This document shows, piece by piece, positions 9,802-20,007 of a stretch of 64,000 nt of DNA. Below the pieces are notes generated by a model. It saw nothing but the letters and a program-made list of their open reading frames with translations, ran no database searches and had not been told where the DNA came from. The position numbers and the translations under genes are program-made. Numbering within the stretch: position 1 is the first letter of the stretch; every line of letters begins with the position of its first letter. The stretch is from Cubamyces lactineus (lineage: Eukaryota > Basidiomycota > Agaricomycetes > Polyporales > Polyporaceae): contig JACDTU010000018.1 of NCBI GenBank assembly GCA_022376465.1, forward strand, positions 372,001 to 436,000, written 5' to 3'.

Positions 9802-12090
9802 CTATACAAGTACCACTTCAACTCTCGGGGCCGCCATGAACAGGTCTGCGGAGGAGCTAGTGCCACGGAGTTTCACTAACATACATGTGCAGAAGCCGAC
9901 TCTCCGGTAGACGTCCCTGGACCCCACGGCCCCTGCACTTGGCCAGTCAGCGGGGTCTGCCCGGGTGACCAATAGGCCCTCAAATCCCACTTCGACCCAG
10001 TAGGAGCCACGCCATACGGGGATGATCCATAGCGGATGGATGTCATCATTGTCTGCATCGCAGTCAAAATGAATGTCGACGCTGAACTCGGCGCCAGGTG
10101 TCTTGTGCCCGCGCTGAGTTCGTTGCATGGGTTCGAATGCGGTCACAATTGTCAGCCTTAAGAATCCTCCCTTGGAGGCGCTGCGGTGTCGAACTCGGAG
10201 TAACATAGTCCGGAGGACAAGTGATCCGCCGACGACTGGACCAAAGGGAAGGACCTTATTCTGGAGTGACACGGTGCACCCCACCACCTCTACGATGCAC
10301 TTGCCATAGCCCTGATCGAAGTTGTAATGCAAGGGTTGGGATATGGGACCATCGACAGATGCCCATGACCACGAAGGCGCGCGATACCCTCGCGGACGGG
10401 AAGAGTTCGAGGTGCCTGGAGGGATCGTGACACCTGGAGGGACTCGGACCTGCCATAGAAGATCGCCTGGGAGAGCGATGCGCCAGAGTCCGGCGAGGTA
10501 GTCTGAGCCAAGTGCGCGTGCGAACAACTCTGCCAGCCCGGAGAGAGCAATGAGCTTGTCCGACGGATTAGTGAGCGAGCGGCGGGAGTAGTTCCCGACG
10601 ATGTCGTACCACGTCTGCCATGTCGTCCGCCATCTGTCCGAGCCACGCTCGACCAGCAGATCCGGATGGAACGAGGCGTCGGGCAGTCGAGGCAAGTCGC
10701 CTTTGGCATCGTGAGACGCCCCACCGATGTTCTCAGTCTGGGAGTGGCACCGAAGCTGGAGAGTCTCAGAGGTGAAGACCAGGCAGCGAGTGGACAATAA
10801 CATCTCCTGCAGGCACCATGCCCGCTTCGATGTGTGACTCTGGTCAAAGGCGTCTGCGCCCCGGGTGACGATGTCTGCAGGCTGCGGGTCCCTGGATTCG
10901 AGCTCCCTGAGGTAGAGCTGACCGATTTTGACCTCACCCGATGAAGACGGGGGACAGAGGAAAGGGATAACATTCTCGGGATCGAGGGGCCTTCGCTGCT
11001 GGAGGAAACCCTCTACGGCACTCGCAGAACTCGCGGCGTCAATAGTGAGGTAGGCATACCTGTAGACGTTGCGCATCCATGCCAACTCGTGGTGCATGTC
11101 TTTCAACGAGTCTTGGATGATACACAGGCTATCTGCCCAGAGGAACCGGACCCCGAGGGCCCGCGTGACGTATATAGCGTCGCGGAGAGTCTGAGGGAGA
11201 TCCATAGGATCGATGCCATCTTTTAGGTACGTAGCCAGGTTGTTCACGGTAGTGCGGTGGGGCTGGAACTCGCTGGGGCCCCAGACGTAGCTGAGGGCGA
11301 TATATGGCTGGCGTGGCACGATCCCTCTGCTGGTGTCGACGAGGCCCACGCGGAGGGGATCGGAGCAGTCGATGAGGCGTCGGGGAAGAGGGGGGGATTC
11401 GACACGATGGCGCGTTATTGCTCGACAGCGTCCGTGGTTACGCACGCAGTCCTCGACGGACTCCTTCGCGATTGATAGTACTGTAGGAGCTCCCACATTT
11501 TGGATGCGAACTCTCCCCTCAATGAAGGGTGCCGCGGGATCATCTGGTCGACAAGGGTAAGCACTGATTTGTGAAACAAAAAACAGTAGGATAGATGTCA
11601 CAACTCCCGCACCTTCAGTTGTATATGGGAGGAACATTGCAACAGTCTCCCGGCCGTCACCATCAGTGACTATGATCGTCAACAGGTTCAGGGCTTTCCC
11701 TGCTGGTACTGAATCCCTTTGCCCGACGCGAACATGCAGCCTCGAATCGGGCGAGTCTGATCGCCGCAAGACACTCGGCAAATGTTTTGCAAGTAGCCCA
11801 CACCAAGCACAGCCTAATTCGGCGCACTTGAGCAATTCAGCCGACGAGACAACGTACTCGTATCCTCCTGTGCGGATTTGCTTGTTGGTCCTCCTATCTC
11901 GAGTGTAATCCAAGCAGCCGAGGAATAGCCCGAGCCGTGCGGAGAAGACACCTCCCCAAGCATCTGCGCAGATGTTGCGCGGCCTGGGTGGTAGGGCCAC
12001 GTTGCAGACAGTGTCCACTGGTGAGTAGATGGTGAGGGAGGGAAGGCGGGAAGGTATGTCGCTTAACGCGGCGAGAATCGCGGCAAACAT
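9802..12090 (-). CDS. HET-domain (heterokaryon incompatibility) protein
   Basis: A long frame on the minus strand. HET domains trigger growth inhibition or cell death in nonself recognition in filamentous fungi; the partner here is unknown. The hallmarks are present: YIALSYVWGPSEF, NLATYLKDGIDPMDLPQTL, DAIYVTRALGVRFLWADSLC, then IIQDSLKDMHHELAWMRNVY, and YAYLTIDAASSASAVEG. Downstream are KRAWCLQEMLLSTRCLVF and WYDIVGNYSRRSLTNPSDKL, which belong to the extended basidiomycete HET architecture. The N-terminus has a CAELGCAWCGLL segment, also usual in this group. A GT-AG intron at 11544-11612 (69 nt, divisible by three, no stop) removes a hydrophobic insert and joins TTE to DDPAAPF, the form expected for the family, so the spliced protein is about 739 aa. 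No NACHT, ankyrin or lipase partner domain is fused. Confidence 0.9.
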   Translation of the reverse strand: MFAAILAALSDIPSRLPSLTIYSPVDTVCNVALPPRPRNICADAWGGVFSARLGLFLGCLDYTRDRRTNKQIRTGGYEYVVSSAELLKCAELGCAWCGLLAKHLPSVLRRSDSPDSRLHVRVGQRDSVPAGKALNLLTIIVTDGDGRETVAMFLPYTTEGAGVVTSILLFFVSQISAYPCRPDDPAAPFIEGRVRIQNVGAPTVLSIAKESVEDCVRNHGRCRAITRHRVESPPLPRRLIDCSDPLRVGLVDTSRGIVPRQPYIALSYVWGPSEFQPHRTTVNNLATYLKDGIDPMDLPQTLRDAIYVTRALGVRFLWADSLCIIQDSLKDMHHELAWMRNVYRYAYLTIDAASSASAVEGFLQQRRPLDPENVIPFLCPPSSSGEVKIGQLYLRELESRDPQPADIVTRGADAFDQSHTSKRAWCLQEMLLSTRCLVFTSETLQLRCHSQTENIGGASHDAKGDLPRLPDASFHPDLLVERGSDRWRTTWQTWYDIVGNYSRRSLTNPSDKLIALSGLAELFARALGSDYLAGLWRIALPGDLLWQVRVPPGVTIPPGTSNSSRPRGYRAPSWSWASVDGPISQPLHYNFDQGYGKCIVEVVGCTVSLQNKVLPFGPVVGGSLVLRTMLLRVRHRSASKGGFLRLTIVTAFEPMQRTQRGHKTPGAEFSVDIHFDCDADNDDIHPLWIIPVWRGSYWVEVGFEGLLVTRADPADWPSAGAVGSRDVYRRVGFCTCMLVKLRGTSSSADLFMAAPRVEVVLV

Positions 12091-12385
12091 CGCGAAGTAA
12101 AAGAGGAGGAAGAAAGCGACTCGGAGGCTAAAGCTATAGCGTTCAATATTGATCCTGAAGCCCTACAACAACGCAGACTGTCGACCACGGAGATGAAATC
12201 GAGTCATCGGAGTCCTGAGTCTTAGTTGGCATCGTATAGAGGATAAGTAGACGTACTTCGTGATGGTCGTGCCGGTAGTGACGAAGAAAGCGCTCAGGCG
12301 TCAGGCTCGCGTACCGTCTTTCACCATTTGGGATTTTTAGTCAATTCAGACGTGCCAGTTCTAAGGATATTGGGAATCATGATAC

Positions 12386-12406
12386 AGTGACGGCGTCGGT
12401 GTACGT
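12386..12406 (+). repeat. Copy 2 of a direct repeat bracketing the HET gene
   Basis: AGTGACGGCGTCGGTGTACG plus one base, same orientation as 9719-9739. It lies in the 570-bp interval between the start of the HET gene and the end of the next minus-strand gene. It could be a shared control element or a duplication scar. Confidence 0.45.
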
Positions 12407-12662
12407 TTGAGCATACTATGCACTGACAGGCAGCCACTCGATAATGTAATATGCCTGCAGTCGCAACCGTGACATCACTGGAATATCTTGTACAGGTTAT
12501 TCTATTTGAGTTTATACATATACAGGGCCAATATCTGGGAGCGTGAAATGATCAATAGGGATTGTCAGGTAGACACTTCAATATCACGATCGGGTGCGTC
12601 CGTCAGCAATGCAACAAACCTGGGATTTTGCGGGACTTGAGTGACGACAAGGCAGGCAATGA

Positions 12663-13880
12663 TTACAGCTGTACAGTATGTATGGATTCTTCATCCCACA
12701 ACGTAGACAAATAGAAGGAATGCGCAGGTAGCCTAGGAACACGCTCGATTAGCAACGCGTTGGACATAAACATGACTAGTAGACTTACCAGCAGAACGAG
12801 GCATAGTATCTGACAGGCAAGCGATGAAGATCGTTCCTGAGCGGCTGCTTGCCTCTCCACGTCGTTGCTGCGCACAGTCGTATAGCGAGCTTGAGTCACC
12901 GGCGGGGTCTGAGGGAAACACGATCGAATGGGCACGTTCATGGATCGAGGCAAGAGGGGGTCGGTCGCCCGTACTTCGCGTGTCGCTGGTACTGGGTTTG
13001 GAGCGACATGGACTTGATGACTTTGTGTGAGGTATGTGCGCGAGCTCGTGTCGGATGCTCGCCGCTGAGCCTCCTGCAACTGCTGTCTAGCATGCTGCCT
13101 GCGTTTCGTCTCTTCTGCACGTCTGATTTCCTCGACGCGCCTAACTTCTGTCGTACGTCTAGCTTCTTCTGCACGTCTAGCTTCTTCTGCACGTCTAGCT
13201 TCTTCTGCACGTCTGGCTTCTTCTGCACGTCTAGCTTCCTCTGCACGCTTGACCTCTGCGAGTCGTCTTGCTTCCTCTGCGCGCCGGTATTCTACTTCCT
13301 GAGCGATCCGAGCCTCTTCAAGTCGTTGGCGTCTTGCTTGGTCCGCAAAGAGGTGTGCCTGACACCTTCGCAATTGCACAAGGATAGCCTCGCATTCTCT
13401 GCGCTTGGAACAGAGGGTGTCTAGCCATTGGGCGTGTCCTTCATCAGCTAGGTAGAATGTGAGTTCATTGAGATCACCGCAAGTGTTAGGAAGGGCACAC
13501 TGACGTTCATCTATGAACCGTCTCCGATGTTCCTCGCGCCCAACTATCTCGGCGTCTATCGCGGCGATGTACTGCTTTCTCACCTCAATGGCCTTGTCGA
13601 CAGTTGAAGCGACCCAATTAGCAGAGAGGCTCCAGTCCGGCTCGTCGACCACCTCGCAGGCTACTCGCTCGACCTCTTTCGACGAGTTCTTGTAAGCCAG
13701 GTAGAGAGCAGTGTGCTGGTTGCGATGTTCTTTGCAGAGCCGGCGAGGGCTGTCACCATACCCTCGACGAGGACATTCGGGCCCTCCGTCGACTGGGATG
13801 ACCTGGCAGCGCTGCTCCGGAGAAATTGAGATTCGGCGAGCATGTCCTCGTGAGGATCGTGAATGAGTCTCCGGTGCCAT
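12663..13880 (-). CDS. Coiled-coil protein with Cys/His motif and C-terminal membrane anchor, 405 aa
   Basis: A single open frame starting at ATG 13880; a longer frame begins upstream only at a TTG. The N-terminal region has RCQVIPV, GGPECPRRG and RRLCKEHRNQH, a Cys/His cluster shared with the protein at 7891-9589, followed by LAYKNSSKEVERVACEV and VRKQYIAAIDAEIVGREEH. The middle is a long charged coiled coil with six-residue RRAEEA repeats encoded by an 18-bp tandem repeat. Near the C-terminus a hydrophobic stretch (LACQILCLVLLVSLLVMFM) predicts one membrane helix with a short tail. The paralog lacks both the repeat and the anchor. Function unknown. Its position on the far side of the HET gene makes a HET-associated role conceivable but unproven. 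Confidence 0.68.
   Translation of the reverse strand: MAPETHSRSSRGHARRISISPEQRCQVIPVDGGPECPRRGYGDSPRRLCKEHRNQHTALYLAYKNSSKEVERVACEVVDEPDWSLSANWVASTVDKAIEVRKQYIAAIDAEIVGREEHRRRFIDERQCALPNTCGDLNELTFYLADEGHAQWLDTLCSKRRECEAILVQLRRCQAHLFADQARRQRLEEARIAQEVEYRRAEEARRLAEVKRAEEARRAEEARRAEEARRAEEARRAEEARRTTEVRRVEEIRRAEETKRRQHARQQLQEAQRRASDTSSRTYLTQSHQVHVAPNPVPATREVRATDPLLPRSMNVPIRSCFPQTPPVTQARYTTVRSNDVERQAAAQERSSSLACQILCLVLLVSLLVMFMSNALLIERVPRLPAHSFYLSTLWDEESIHTVQL
13155..13246 (-). repeat. 18-bp coding tandem repeat (about five copies)
   Basis: On the plus strand the unit CGTCTAGCTTCTTCTGCA repeats about five times with single-base variants, encoding RRAEEA hexapeptides on the minus strand. Copies are nearly identical at the DNA level, which suggests recent expansion and likely length variation between strains. 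Confidence 0.85.
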
Positions 13881-14520
13881 AGCCTGTGACAAGTCTGAGA
13901 GCGATGTAGACCGTCAGGGGAGTCGCCAGGTGTATAGAACGAAAACGTGTTCATGACACCCGGGAGGCAAGCTAGAATAAACGTGCACCCGGCCCACAAG
14001 ACCCCGGGATAGGAAATGCCCACGACTTCTGTGGCATATTGGCGCGTGGCCCAGTGGGGCGGCGTCAGGCATCCGAGTCGGCTTGCTCAACACTGTAGAT
14101 GGCCTGGGGCTGGATGGACTGAAATCGGTACGATGTCCCGTGAACCACAGTTGTGTGCACGCTAGGAACATCTACGTTAGCTTTACTCAAGGATGGTCAG
14201 CATTTGAACAGGGCCCGGAGATGGAAGACGAGACTGTATCATGGCGGATGCATGAAGTCTAGGTTGAGTGACAATTTGCAGCTGTCATACATAAGGCTGT
14301 AGCCTGTACTCGAGCTGAAGACGCGGCCGGAGGACTGACTCTGAAGGATCGAGTCCCGTTTCACAGCCCAGTTTAGTCTTATCTGATTAGATATTGTTTG
14401 ACCCAGCCACGCGAACATCCGGACTCCGCCATGGCCCAGATTGCAGTGACGCAGTACTACTTACTACTACCTACTTACTCTTACCGCATACACCCGTCTG
14501 CCTTCGTATTGCTTCTGATT

Positions 14521-14813
14521 ATGCCGCCTTACGACCGTAGCAATGCAACGTCACTATCTGCACCCGCTGGCTGGGCGGATCCTTACGAGATGCAAGGTAC
14601 TGATGTCTTTAGTCGCGAGTCTCAGGAGTCGAGACGGCTAGGACGTGATGGTCGCCGACCTGGACTCCTCCCGGGTGGTCTAATACTGTGGTATTTCACA
14701 CAACTGGTGAGCTAACACGTAACTCGAGTACTTGCTTGACTAACCTATGCCTGAACAATGTCGTATAGACACAGCGAACCATAGACGTTCATGTGCACGG
14801 AACCCGTACCTGA
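14521..14813 (+). CDS. Possible small protein, 75 aa, two exons (weak)
   Basis: An ATG frame (MPPYDRSNATSLSAPAGWAD) reaches a canonical donor after FTQL. A 62-nt GT-AG intron (14707-14768) then joins in phase to TQRTIDVHVHGTRT and a stop. The protein is small and polar with a short hydrophobic patch (GLLPGGLILWYF). No family is recognised. The only support is the intron structure and an ATG, so it could be spurious. Confidence 0.22.
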
Positions 14814-15393
14814 CCGCGGGTCATTTGGTCATTGCTCTGGATATAGCAGCGCTCTCGTTAGAGGTATTCTGCATCCCTCCAGTCTATACCTGAAGTACTC
14901 CGCCGATGATGAACACCTCTCGCTTGGAACGACCTTTGCTGGCCGCGGCATTTCGTACCGGGAGCAAGTTCTTATCGTTCCATCTGAGTTGCCGGAAGCA
15001 CCACTGTCCGGTCATTTTCTCCTCAGCTCACACGCTCGGACCTGTGGCCTTGCCACTACGCCCTTCGGGGTCGGTAATCAAGTCCGGTTCTTCTCCATCC
15101 AACAGGCCGCATTCCGCGTCTGTACACGTCCATCGGATCCAGTAGCGACGCGCATGATCGTCTCCACGGTTGATCCCCGCGAGGTCCCCATTCAGAAGAT
15201 ACTGCCACAACGCCACTATCTACACCGTGCCGGCGCCGGCGCCGCCTTGTGACCCGCGGTGCAGCCCCCGCGCATCCACCGGGCTGGCTAGTGCCTGCCC
15301 GGTCTTCTAAACCGTACACCCACTGCTGCGCTATCCCTCGGCGGCGGAATCATCTCTGATGTCTGTTGGCGTGGATGCGCTCGTCAAAGGGGG

Positions 15394-15404
15394 AGGATAA
15401 ATAC
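15394..15404 (+). promoter_or_regulatory. TATA-like element of the MetE-like gene
   Basis: AGGATAAATAC lies about 55 bp before the ATG at 15455, a normal distance for a basidiomycete core promoter with a short leader. Confidence 0.45.
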
Positions 15405-15454
15405 GATGCGGCCGCAGACCTCCTTTGCATCCTCGGTCCTCAATCCTCACCAAC

Positions 15455-17360
15455 ATGCTCGTCTCGCGTGCGGAACACATAGGCTCCCTGAAGCGACCCG
15501 CTGCTCTTCTGAAGAAGCGTCAGGACTTCGAGGAAGGCAGATGTACAATCAAGGAAATGCAAGCTTGCGAAGATGAGAGCATCGTGGAAGTGGTCCGCTT
15601 GCAGCTCGACATCGGCCTCACCACCATAACGGATGGCGAGTTTCGCAGGTGGGTGTCGTGCATCCACTCTTCATTCAGCCTGTTCATGGAGTGGCCAGGA
15701 CCATGTTTTACGACGGTCTGTTTGACCGCATTAGCGGTATGAAACTTGTCAAGGACCGTGAGTCACCTGTTCTGATGGATGCCACGTATTATCCGTTTAC
15801 ACCTCCTGCATAGCGCCAAAGCATTTGTTCCGAGTACGTTTCCGATAAACTCAGGCGTGGCCATGAATATAACACGTCATTCACGAAGCGCAGACATACA
15901 ACTTTGTTCGTTATATGCCGGTATCCCGCATTTGTATTGTAGGTCTTCTGCCGGCGTTCGCGCGACGACAAGTGTGTTCATGTGAATTTCCATTACAGGG
16001 GAAGTTGCAACGCCCTGGTCCTTTATATGGCGAAGCCTTCGACTTCTTGAAGAAGGTAGCGGGGCCTGAGGTATGACCTTTTGCAGGGATGTAATGCGAC
16101 CGTTAACCTATCGCCGATCGAACACAAACGATCACGCTTACTTTCATTGTAGAACATTGAGAAGCTCAAGGTCACGATGGGTTCTCCCGAATGGTACCAC
16201 TACCGCCATGGCAAGTACACTTACGAGCCGACTGCGTATACCAACGACGGTACAGATACAGCGAATCATTCGGACGTCGCCATGCCGGACTAACAGAAAC
16301 CTCCTCGCAGACGAGTACTTCGCCGATTTAATCAAGATATACCAGGCGGAATTCCAGGACCTCTACGCTAGGGGTTGTCGTACGTTCCCAAGCTCACCGA
16401 ACGGTGTAGGTTACTCAAGCCACCCTGTCGCAGGTCGCATTCAGATCGACGACCCCATCCTAACGTGTTTCTGTGACGAGCAGTTCCGTACGCTAATGGA
16501 AGAGGAAGGGGTTGACCCGGACGCGCTCTTCGACACATACGTCCGCGTGCTCAACGGGTGCATCCAGGGCAAACCTTCGGATCTCATCGTCGGTATTCAT
16601 CTATGTCGCGGCAACGTGAGGGTACGGACTCGAAATGCGCGATCCATCTAAGTTATCCAAGCTTACTCGTCCTGTCGCAGCCTGATCGTCAGTCATTTAC
16701 CCATGGCCCGTACAACCGGATCGCCAAGAGGCTCTTCAATGACCTGAACTTCGACCGTTTCTACGTAAGCCTCGCAGTATCTCTTCAGGTAAACTCCGTC
16801 TCAACCTGAGCGATGACGACATACCACATTCAGCTAGAGTATGATACGAAGCTCGCGGGTACGTTTGAGCCTCTCGGGTACCTGCCGAAGAACAAGCACG
16901 TCGTTCTTGGCCTAGTGTCCACCAAGACCCCCGAGGTGCGCTCGCTTGCCCCTGTCGGCGTCGCCGCGTGATTGTGGCGGCAGCTGATACTTGCTTCCTT
17001 TCTGGATACAGCTAGAAGATCCGTGCGCGCTTCGTGGGCGTATCTTGGAGGCTGCACAAGCGATAGCGCAAGGAGAAGACCCGCGGTGCATCGAAGAAGC
17101 TTTGAACCAGTATGTTCTGGGACGGAGGCTCCGTGATACGATGTGGTGCTGATGGTCTCCTCATACTAGATTGTCTATCAGTCCGCAGTGCGGATTCGCG
17201 TCCCACGCGCGAGGCTTTGATATAATTACTCAAGAGGTACGCCAAACGTTACTGCCAGCATCGATTGTTCCAACCAGATTGACGCTGCTCGCCACAGGTC
17301 ATGGTGAAGAAATTGACACTTGTTAAGGAAGTGGCTTGTGCCGTGTGGGGACGCGCATGA
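15455..17360 (+). CDS. Cobalamin-independent methionine synthase C-domain-like (UROD/MetE-like) protein
   Basis: Multi-exon gene encoding a single MetE-C-type TIM barrel. It opens with SRAEHIGSLKRPAALLKKR, then LQLDIGLTTITDGEFRR and MFYDGLFDRISGMKLV, all family signatures. Further on are VTMGSPEWYHYRHGKYTY and RIQIDDPILTCFCDE. Candidate zinc ligands of MetE are all present: His and Cys in GIHLCRGN, Glu in FYLEYD and Cys in SPQCGFASHARG. The N-terminal half of true MetE is absent, so this is not the housekeeping synthase. Similar stand-alone barrels are widespread in fungi and annotated as methionine synthase II-like, with uncertain substrate; methyl transfer to a thiol is the likely chemistry. 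Exons join over introns of about 50-80 nt; one acceptor is GCGCAG before ACATACAAC, giving TYNFVRYMP. A TATA-like element precedes it. Confidence 0.82.
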
Positions 17361-17476
17361 TTATGGATACCCCAGTCTCTACACACAGGTTATAGTACAG
17401 GTAAAGTGGCATAACCGTCTGTTTATGAAGGGATAGCGTCCGCGGCGTGTGTGTATACAGTCGTAATCTATCACTA

Positions 17477-18977
17477 TCAGTACCAGTCCTTCTCAATCCA
17501 TCGCCAAGCGCTCCCTCTCCCGTGGAAGACCCAGTCGTACTGCTGGGGGAGCTTCACTTCGACGCCCAAGTCCTTCGCGAAGGTCACAACCGTTGCCGGA
17601 TCCTGCAAGAACTGTTTCGCCACGAGTATGATGTCGGCCTGGCCCTTATCGAGCACCTCCTGGGCCATCTTTCCCGTCGTGATGCCTCCTGCCACACCAA
17701 CAAGGATGCGATCGCCCACGGCCTTCTTCACCTCCTCTGAGAGGTTGGCATGGTATGCGGGCGCGACGAACCTGAAGCTCTGTCGAGCATCCAGTCCTCC
17801 CGACGAAATGTCGACGAGATCGACCCCGTGCTCGGCAACAAGACCGGAGAGGCGAGCCGTATCCTCAACGCGCCACGATGGCTCGTTAGGCAAAACTTCC
17901 TCCAGCCAGTCCGTCGCGGACAGCCTACGAACAAGGGGTGAGTAACGGCAGCCATGATTGATCAAGTATGACGAGATTCACGTACTTGAGGAATAAGGGC
18001 ATGCCTTCCGGAATGACCTCACGGATCGCGTCTGCCACCTCCAGCACAATGCGCGCGCGGTTCTCGAAGCTGCCTCCGTACTCGTCCGTGCGCTTGTTTG
18101 ACACAGGGCTCAGGAACTGGTGCAACAGGTACCCATGCGCGCCATGGATCTGAATCACGTCCACGCCCGCGTCCACCGCTCTCTTCGCCGCCGCGGCCCA
18201 CTGTCCCACGACCTCCTTGACCTCTTGCGTCGAGAGCTCCTTCGGCGTCGTTCCTTTCGGCTCAGCGTGCTCAGTTCCATTGCGCGCCCACTTCTTCCAC
18301 CCGTACTTCCCATAGTCCGGGACGTACGGCACGGGAGAAGGGGCGACCATTGCCTCCGGGGCCCCGCCCAGGGACGCAGGGACGACCGCGTGCCCGGCGA
18401 CCCACATGGGGGCAACGGAGCCCTTGCGCCCGGCGTGCGAGAGCTGCACGCCGATCTTCTGGCCCTGGCTGTGTGCGAAGTCGACGAGCGCGCGAAGCGG
18501 CCCGACTTGCTCGTCCGACCAGAGGCCGCCGTCGCGAATGGTGATCTTGCCCGCCTCGGAGACGGCGGTCGCTTCCATGATAGTGAGCCCCGGCCCTCGC
18601 ATTATCACTGAGCCCACTTCAGATATCATGAGCAAATGTTCTTGTCGTCAAGTACACTGGACGGGGTGAGCAACGTACGGATCGCGGTGTGAAAGGGTGT
18701 TACGGCGCCATTGGGGCCAGCAGACGACATCCCCATAGGGGCGACCTGCAATAAGTGCAGCATTTCATATCAGCCATGTTATTGTCAACTGCGTAGGTGA
18801 AGGTTCTCCGCGTACGAAAAGGCGATTGTGGAACTCGAGGTCGCGAATCTTGATAGGCTGGAATAGCGTCGGAAGAGCCTTGCCATCCTTCAGCGGTGCT
18901 GCGGTCCCCGCGATGGGCTCTTGCTTCGGAGTGAAGTACGGCACGCCAGAGGCAGCGGCGGTGATCAGGGCTTCCAT
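17477..18977 (-). CDS. NADH:flavin oxidoreductase / Old Yellow Enzyme, YqjM-like, 435 aa (copy 1)
   Basis: Exons 18977-18816, 18745-18679, 18616-17986 and 17924-17477 join to 1308 nt in frame. This is an FMN-dependent ene-reductase type TIM barrel that reduces activated C=C bonds with NAD(P)H. Signatures are FQPIKIRDLEFHNRLF, VAPMGMSSAGPNGAVTPFHT, GVQLSHAGRKGS, the active-site His pair in IQIHGAHGYLLHQFLSP, DEYGGSFENRARI, LSATDWLEE and the C-terminal QADIILVAKQFLQDP. The close match of NRLF, HAGRKGS and HGAHGYL to YqjM-type enzymes places it in the thermophilic-like OYE class. A paralog lies just to the right on the same strand with the same exon plan. The physiological substrate is unknown. 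Confidence 0.92.
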
Positions 18978-20007
18978 GTTGTCTAGAGGTATCGAAAAAG
19001 CGGGGGTGGGTTGTCGTTGAGCGCAAAGTGGGTCTGTCCATTTCAATACTCTACTTTTCTCTGCACTTATAGCTCCTCGCCCTCTAGCTGAGCCAAGCCG
19101 CGTCGCGCGATGATAGAGCCACGAAACTGCGAAACAGGCATCACATTGGAACCCCATGTTACAAGGAGAGGACGGTGGAACGAGACTCAGCGCCCGGGGA
19201 CCAGGTAGCTTCTAGCGGTTGTCTTACCGCCCAAGAGATGGGGGAGAAGGCAGAGTTGATCTGCGTTGTGCAGCCTCTCAACACCAATAAGGTTAGTCGC
19301 CGTGATTTCGTCGTGGCAGGCCGCCTGTCGGAAGGCTGCCTTCATACCACTTGACGATGTCCACTGCGGTCCCGAGATCTAGACGTCTTAGGTAGTACTA
19401 CCCGCGACCCCTGAACTTTGGCACACACCTTCGACTCGGCGTTCAAAGCTGGATGGATTACGCTCCGATTACCGGCAATCATACACATCACTTGCAAGTT
19501 GCAGGCTGTTGCAGGTCTATGGCCAATCGGGCTGAGTGAAACCAGGAACCCCTAAACCAGGTGCTGTAAGTACGCATGACTTTCAAGCCCGGTCCGTAAT
19601 CAGGTGGGCGGCGAGATGATCTGAGATTCTGAGTTGCCGCAGATACAATATGGATGGCAACTCTGTAACAGGGGCCGCCGCCGCCGCCGCCATCGAGCGA
19701 ACATCGCACGACGGTGACTAACTCTAAGGGCGCACTTGGGCATTCAGGTCACTTCGGGTGAGCGCGCTACCTGCGACTCCTGGGCACTCCTTTTAGGAAC
19801 GATTGTGGGCTAGGCCGGCCAATCCGATGGGATCGCATCCCCTTGGTCATGCAGATAACTCTCCCAGACTGCGCCCCGCGTTGTACGCGCATTAAGTCTA
19901 TATCGATACACGGCAAGATACCCTGAACTATGAGGAACAATCACAGTACTTCGTTACTTACTCGAGAACTGCAGCAGAAACCACGCACATTGCTCTTCTG
20001 ACGCCAC
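18978..20007. other. Intergenic interval between the two OYE genes
   Basis: About 1 kb without a supportable gene. It carries the promoter of OYE copy 1, a short (GCC)n run at about 19674-19691 and the 3' side of OYE copy 2. Frames here are short and featureless. Confidence 0.5.
19063..19072 (-). promoter_or_regulatory. TATA-like element of OYE copy 1
   Basis: Read on the minus strand, GCTATAAGTG lies about 90 bp before the ATG at 18977. Confidence 0.45.

Larger units (their letters stand above)
13881..15454. other. Mostly gene-free interval
   Basis: Apart from the short two-exon frame at 14521-14813, I see nothing supportable. A 153-codon frame at 14791-15252 has no recognisable domain and overlaps the end of that small frame. 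The right end contains the promoter of the MetE-like gene. Confidence 0.45.

Noticed and set aside
18120..18611. Long plus-strand frames opposite the OYE exons (also 20642-21364)
   Set aside because: Codon-bias shadows of the minus-strand enzymes, with no family match.
19674..19691. (GCC)n microsatellite
   Set aside because: A short simple repeat in intergenic DNA; nothing further to claim.
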